This document shows, in pieces, positions 60,247 to 64,000 of a stretch of DNA of 64,000 nt. The stretch's first letter is position 1; each line of letters begins with the position of its first letter. Origin of the DNA: Microbacterium maritypicum (GTDB taxonomy: Bacteria > Actinomycetota > Actinomycetes > Actinomycetales > Microbacteriaceae); assembly GCF_008868125.1 (NCBI RefSeq), contig NZ_WAAQ01000001.1, positions 1,922,001-1,986,000 of the forward strand, written 5' to 3'. The notes beneath the pieces were generated by a model, which saw only the letters and a list, made by a program, of their open reading frames with translations, did not search any database and had not been told where the DNA came from. Both the position numbers and the translations under genes were made by a program.

Positions 60247-61230
60247 TTGATCAAGTACCTCCTGCGCCGAGCACTCGGCTGGCTGCTCATGATCGTGGTC
60301 GCCACGAATCTCACGTTCTTCCTGGCGTGGGGCTTCCTGGATCCGCGCAGCAACTACGTCGGGCGCCGACCTCCGCTTTCCCCGGAGCAGATCGACAACG
60401 TCCTCATCCCCCGCAACCTCAGCGACACGGTTCCGCTGATCGAGCGGTGGTGGAACTGGTTCAGCGGCATCCTGATCCGCTGGGACTGGGGTGTGAGTCC
60501 CACCGGTCAGTCGGTGAACGAGCAGGTCTCGTACCGCATGTGGGTCAGCGCCGAGCTCGTTCTCGGGGCCACGATCATCGCGGCGGTGCTCGGCATCTGG
60601 CTCGGTGTCTACACCGCCTCGCGTCAGTACAAGCTCGCCGACCGCATCGGCCAGGCGACCTCGATCATCACGATGAACGTGAACATCATCGTCGCCGGAC
60701 TCGCCGTGGTGCTCCTCGCGATCTCCCTCAACGAGTGGACCGGCGTCCGCATCTTCTACGTCACCGGCTCCTCGAGCCCCGGCGTCACCGGCTTCTTCCC
60801 CGTGCTGGTCGACACCCTGCAGCACCTCACGCTGCCCACGATCGCGCTCGTGATCGTCGGCTACGCCCAGTACCACTTCCTGCAGCGGTCGCTGCTGCTG
60901 GACAACATCAACGCCGACTACGTGCGCACCGCCCGGGCCAAGGGGCTGACCAAGGCGCAGGCGGTCCGCAAGCACGCCCTGCGCACGTCGCTCATCCCGG
61001 TCGCGACGCAGGTCGCGTTCACGATCCCGACGATCTTCACCGGCGCGATCCTGACGGAGCGCATCTTCGCCTGGCAGGGCATGGGGCGGTACTTCCTCGA
61101 CACCATCAACAACAACGACATCAACGGCGTCGTCGCCGTCGCCGCCTTCGGCGCCGTGCTGACAGCGATCGGTGCGGTGCTCGCCGACATCATCGTCGTC
61201 GTTCTCGACCCGCGAGTGAGGGTGAGCTGA
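60247..61230 (+). CDS. ABC transporter permease (DppB/OppB type)
   Basis: A 327-residue permease with about six transmembrane segments. The EAA loop-like region is RTARAKGLTKAQAVRKHALR, then LIPVATQVAF. The start is a TTG at 60247, giving the usual M-I-K-Y-L-L-R-R N-terminus; no strong ribosome site is visible. It heads an operon with an OppC-type permease and a double ATPase. The substrate-binding protein gene is not upstream, where lepA lies on the other strand. Confidence 0.92.
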   Translation: MIKYLLRRALGWLLMIVVATNLTFFLAWGFLDPRSNYVGRRPPLSPEQIDNVLIPRNLSDTVPLIERWWNWFSGILIRWDWGVSPTGQSVNEQVSYRMWVSAELVLGATIIAAVLGIWLGVYTASRQYKLADRIGQATSIITMNVNIIVAGLAVVLLAISLNEWTGVRIFYVTGSSSPGVTGFFPVLVDTLQHLTLPTIALVIVGYAQYHFLQRSLLLDNINADYVRTARAKGLTKAQAVRKHALRTSLIPVATQVAFTIPTIFTGAILTERIFAWQGMGRYFLDTINNNDINGVVAVAAFGAVLTAIGAVLADIIVVVLDPRVRVS

Positions 61231-61232
61231 TT

Positions 61233-62162
61233 ATGACCACCGATATGATCGACCCCCTCGTCGAGCCGCCGGCAGCGCCGTCCAGCGCCGACCGCGCCGC
61301 GGACAAGTCGCTGTCCAAGTGGACGCTCTACACGCGCCGGTTCATGCGCAACAAGCCGGCCGTCGGCGGCGTCGTCGTCCTGCTCGTGCTGGTTCTCTTC
61401 TCCACGCTGGGTCCGCTGCTGTCGCCGTACGCCGTCGACAGCATGGACTTCCTCGCGCTGAGCCAGCCGCCGTCCGCGGCGCACTGGTTCGGCACCAACG
61501 GTGCCGGCAACGACACCTACACGCAGACGGCCATCGGCCTGCAGCGATCCCTCATGATCGCGATCACGGTCTCGGTGGGAACGACGATCCTCTCCGCGCT
61601 CGTCGGTACCGCCGCCGCGTACTTCGGCGGCTGGTTCGAGCGAATCGCGCTGCTCGTCATCCACTTCATGATGGTCGTGCCGACCTTCCTCCTGCTGTCG
61701 ATCATCTCGAACGACTCCGGCGGCGTGTGGTGGGTCATCGCGTTCGTGATGATCTTCGTCAGCTGGTTCTTCCCCGCTCGCATCATCTGGACGATGACGC
61801 TCTCGCTGCGTGAGCGCGAGTACGTGCAAGCCGCGCGCTACATGGGCGTCCGCGGCCTGCGCATCGTGACGCGTCACCTGATCCCGAACATCGGATCCCT
61901 GCTGGTCATCAACTTCACCCTCGGCATCGTCGCGGCGGTGACGACCGAGACCGGCCTGTCCTTCATCGGCTTCGGTGTGAAGATCCCCGATGTCTCGCTC
62001 GGCTCGCTGATCGGTGAGGGCAGCTCCTCGATCACCAGCTCGCCGTGGCTGTTCTACTTCCCCGCGTTGGTCCTCACCATGCTGACCGTGTCCATGGCGC
62101 TCATCGCCGATGGACTGCGCGATGCCCTCGATCCCACTTCGGCTGCAGGAGGCCGCGCATGA
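61233..62162 (+). CDS. ABC transporter permease (DppC/OppC type)
   Basis: A 309-residue permease with an N-terminal cytoplasmic extension and about six transmembrane segments. It has the OppC-like N-terminal RRFMRNKPAVGG and the EAA region REREYVQAARYMGVRGLRIV, then RHLIPNIG. The ATG at 61233 lies two bases after the OppB-like stop. The stop overlaps the start of the ATPase gene. Confidence 0.92.
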   Translation: MTTDMIDPLVEPPAAPSSADRAADKSLSKWTLYTRRFMRNKPAVGGVVVLLVLVLFSTLGPLLSPYAVDSMDFLALSQPPSAAHWFGTNGAGNDTYTQTAIGLQRSLMIAITVSVGTTILSALVGTAAAYFGGWFERIALLVIHFMMVVPTFLLLSIISNDSGGVWWVIAFVMIFVSWFFPARIIWTMTLSLREREYVQAARYMGVRGLRIVTRHLIPNIGSLLVINFTLGIVAAVTTETGLSFIGFGVKIPDVSLGSLIGEGSSSITSSPWLFYFPALVLTMLTVSMALIADGLRDALDPTSAAGGRA

Positions 62163-64000
62163 GCCCCGTACTCTCCGTCCGCGACCTCAAGGTCAGCTTC
62201 GCTTCCGAGGCGGGCCGCGTCGACGCCGTGCGCGGCGTCTCCTTCGACCTCGAAGCGGGAAAGACCCTCGGCATCGTCGGCGAGTCAGGCTCCGGCAAGT
62301 CCGTCACCTCTCTCGCGGTGATGGGCCTGCTCGATGAGAACGCCAAGGTCTCAGGGTCGATCGTGTTCGACGGCCAGGAACTCCTGGGCAAGACCGACGC
62401 GCAGCTCTCCACCATCCGCGGCAACGGGATCTCGATGATCTTCCAGGACCCGCTGACCTCTCTCACCCCGGTGTACACGATCGGCGCCCAGCTGATCGAG
62501 GCGCTGACGGTGCACCGCAACCTCAGCATCAAGGAGGCGACGGCGCGCTCGATCGATCTCCTCAAGCTGGTCGGCATCACCGAGCCCGAGAAGCGGATGA
62601 AGTCCTTCCCGCACGAGTTCTCGGGCGGCATGCGGCAGCGCGTCGTCATCGCCATCGCGATGGCCAACGACCCGAAGCTGATCATCGCCGACGAGCCCAC
62701 CACGGCTCTCGACGTCACGATCCAGGCGCAGATCCTCGACCTGATCGAGAAGGCCCAGGCCGAGACCGGTGCCGCCGTGATGATGATCACCCACGACATG
62801 GGAGTCGTCGCCCGCACGGCCGACGATGTGATGGTCATGTACGCCGGCAAGCCGGTCGAGCAGGCGCCGGTGCGCGAGCTGTTCCACCAGACCCGCATGC
62901 CCTACTCGATCGGTCTCCTCGGTGCCATCCCTCGTGTGGACAAGGCGGAGAAGGAGCCTCTCACCCCGATCAAGGGCAACCCTCCCCTGCTGATCAACCT
63001 GCCGGATGCCTGCCCGTTCGCTGACCGCTGCCCCATCGTCATGGACGCGTGCCGCACCAGCGAGCCCGAGCTCCTGCCGGTCCTCACCGGCGGCGGCGAG
63101 GAGCACCGTGCAGCCTGCATCCGCGCGAACGAGATCACCGACGGCGGCCTGCTCGGAGGTCTGCCCGTGTACCCCGTTCGTGAGGCACCCGAGAGCCCGC
63201 TGACCCGGCTCCCCCGGGAACAGCGACCGATCACCCTCGAGGTGAAGAACCTCACCAAGACCTTCCCCCTGCTCAAGGGTGCGTTCCTGAAGCGCAAGGT
63301 CGGCGAGGTGCACGCGATCAAGGGCATCAGCTTCGACGTGCGCGAGGGAGAGACCCTGGCCATCGTCGGCGAGTCCGGCAGTGGGAAGACCACGACGCTC
63401 CTCCAGATCATGGACATGGTCAAGCAGACCGAGGGCGACATCGTGATCGCGGGAACCAGCGTCAACGACATCCGCAGCCACAAGGTGGAGCGGGCGCTGC
63501 GCCGCGACATCCAGATCGTGTTCCAGGATCCGATGGGCGCCCTCGACCCCCGCATGACGGTCGCGGACATCATCTCGGAGCCGCTGTCGGCCATCGGTAC
63601 GCCGAAGGCCGAGGCGCACAGGCGTGTCAAGGAGCTGATGGACCTCGTCGGGCTCAACCCCGCGCACAGCGACCGCTTCCCGCAGGCGTTCTCCGGTGGA
63701 CAGCGTCAGCGCATCGGCATCGCCAGGGCGCTGTCGACCAACCCGAAGATCCTGGTGCTCGATGAGCCGGTCTCCGCGCTCGACGTGTCGATCCAGGCCG
63801 GCGTCATCAACCTGCTGGACGACCTCAAGGTCAAACTCGGACTGTCGTATCTGTTCGTGGCCCACGACCTGTCCGTCGTCCGACACATCGCCGACCGGGT
63901 CGCCGTGATGTATCTCGGCGACTTCGTCGAGCACGGCGACGTGGACGATGTCTTCGACAACCCGCAGCACCCGTACACCAAGGCCCTGCTGTCGGCGATC
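62159..64000 (+). CDS. Dual ABC ATPase of the oligopeptide transporter (partial)
   Basis: The gene runs off the right end after 614 residues. It is a fusion of two ATPase domains (OppD-OppF type). Domain 1 has Walker A GESGSGKS at about residue 41 and signature FSGGMRQRV. Domain 2 has Walker A GESGSGKTTT near residue 405, signature FSGGQRQRI and Walker B ILVLDEPVSALDVS. A cysteine-containing segment between them (ACPFADRCP) matches the oligopeptide-type insert. It should power the two permeases upstream. Confidence 0.93.
   Translation, partial: MSPVLSVRDLKVSFASEAGRVDAVRGVSFDLEAGKTLGIVGESGSGKSVTSLAVMGLLDENAKVSGSIVFDGQELLGKTDAQLSTIRGNGISMIFQDPLTSLTPVYTIGAQLIEALTVHRNLSIKEATARSIDLLKLVGITEPEKRMKSFPHEFSGGMRQRVVIAIAMANDPKLIIADEPTTALDVTIQAQILDLIEKAQAETGAAVMMITHDMGVVARTADDVMVMYAGKPVEQAPVRELFHQTRMPYSIGLLGAIPRVDKAEKEPLTPIKGNPPLLINLPDACPFADRCPIVMDACRTSEPELLPVLTGGGEEHRAACIRANEITDGGLLGGLPVYPVREAPESPLTRLPREQRPITLEVKNLTKTFPLLKGAFLKRKVGEVHAIKGISFDVREGETLAIVGESGSGKTTTLLQIMDMVKQTEGDIVIAGTSVNDIRSHKVERALRRDIQIVFQDPMGALDPRMTVADIISEPLSAIGTPKAEAHRRVKELMDLVGLNPAHSDRFPQAFSGGQRQRIGIARALSTNPKILVLDEPVSALDVSIQAGVINLLDDLKVKLGLSYLFVAHDLSVVRHIADRVAVMYLGDFVEHGDVDDVFDNPQHPYTKALLSAI

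Overview
The window is chromosomal DNA from a high-GC actinobacterium, most likely a Microbacterium or a close Microbacteriaceae relative. Evidence: a sampled backbone line (61321-61380) is 72% G+C, genes overlap by ATGA/GTGA junctions, GTG starts are common, -10 boxes are of the TANNNT type, and gene sets such as sufB-sufD-Rieske-sufC-sufT, tkt-tal-pgi-zwf-opcA-pgl, ctaA/ctaB and hrcA-dnaJ-rsmE-phoH-ybeY-corC-era stand in actinobacterial order. I see no rRNA, CRISPR array, transposase, integrase or plasmid/phage module. There is one tRNA (Asn). No gene-free stretch exceeds 300 bases.

Layout. 0-3.8 kb: end of a DedA protein, a two-component system and a membrane acyltransferase. 3.8-8.2 kb: an ECF transporter ATPase/permease pair (BioM/BioN-like) divergent from a leaderless tetR with two tandem palindromic operators, then an MFS exporter and a MalY-type C-S lyase. 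8.3-12.4 kb: Fe-S assembly operon. 12.6-15.2 kb: heme A synthesis (ctaA, ctaB) flanking a small membrane protein and a perfect 46-bp palindrome. 15.4-23.6 kb: pentose-phosphate operon with pgi. 23.6-30.4 kb: DMT exporter divergent from peptide deformylase, a lipoprotein, a PucR regulator divergent from an alcohol dehydrogenase and an APC permease, terminators and tRNA-Asn. 30.4-36.9 kb: lone ABC ATPase, dnaG, dgt, dus, and convergent gpx and DsbA-like genes.

36.9-38.9 kb is a clearly foreign two-gene island (sampled lines 45-58% G+C). A DUF262 protein is followed, three bases downstream, by a protein with a HEPN-type R-x4-H motif and a C-terminal four-cysteine zinc ribbon. This is the best candidate for an undescribed defence or toxin-antitoxin-like system.

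39.0-43.9 kb: P-loop kinase-like gene, uppS, recO, a TRIC channel, and leuA with a previously uncalled 15-residue leader peptide (four consecutive Leu codons) and an attenuator hairpin. 43.9-47.5 kb: accessory block (lipoprotein, quinone-reductase-like enzyme, secreted I36-like protein, membrane CU044_5270-type protein, sigma factor). 47.6-54.7 kb: conserved era-to-hrcA housekeeping operon with a CIRCE operator. 54.7-60 kb: carboxylesterase, hemW, DUF1990 and lepA. 60.2-64 kb: an oligopeptide-type ABC transporter running off the right end.

A window-wide pattern is leaderless initiation: at least eleven genes plus the leuA leader peptide have a TANNNT-like -10 box 6-7 bases before the start codon and no usable Shine-Dalgarno site.
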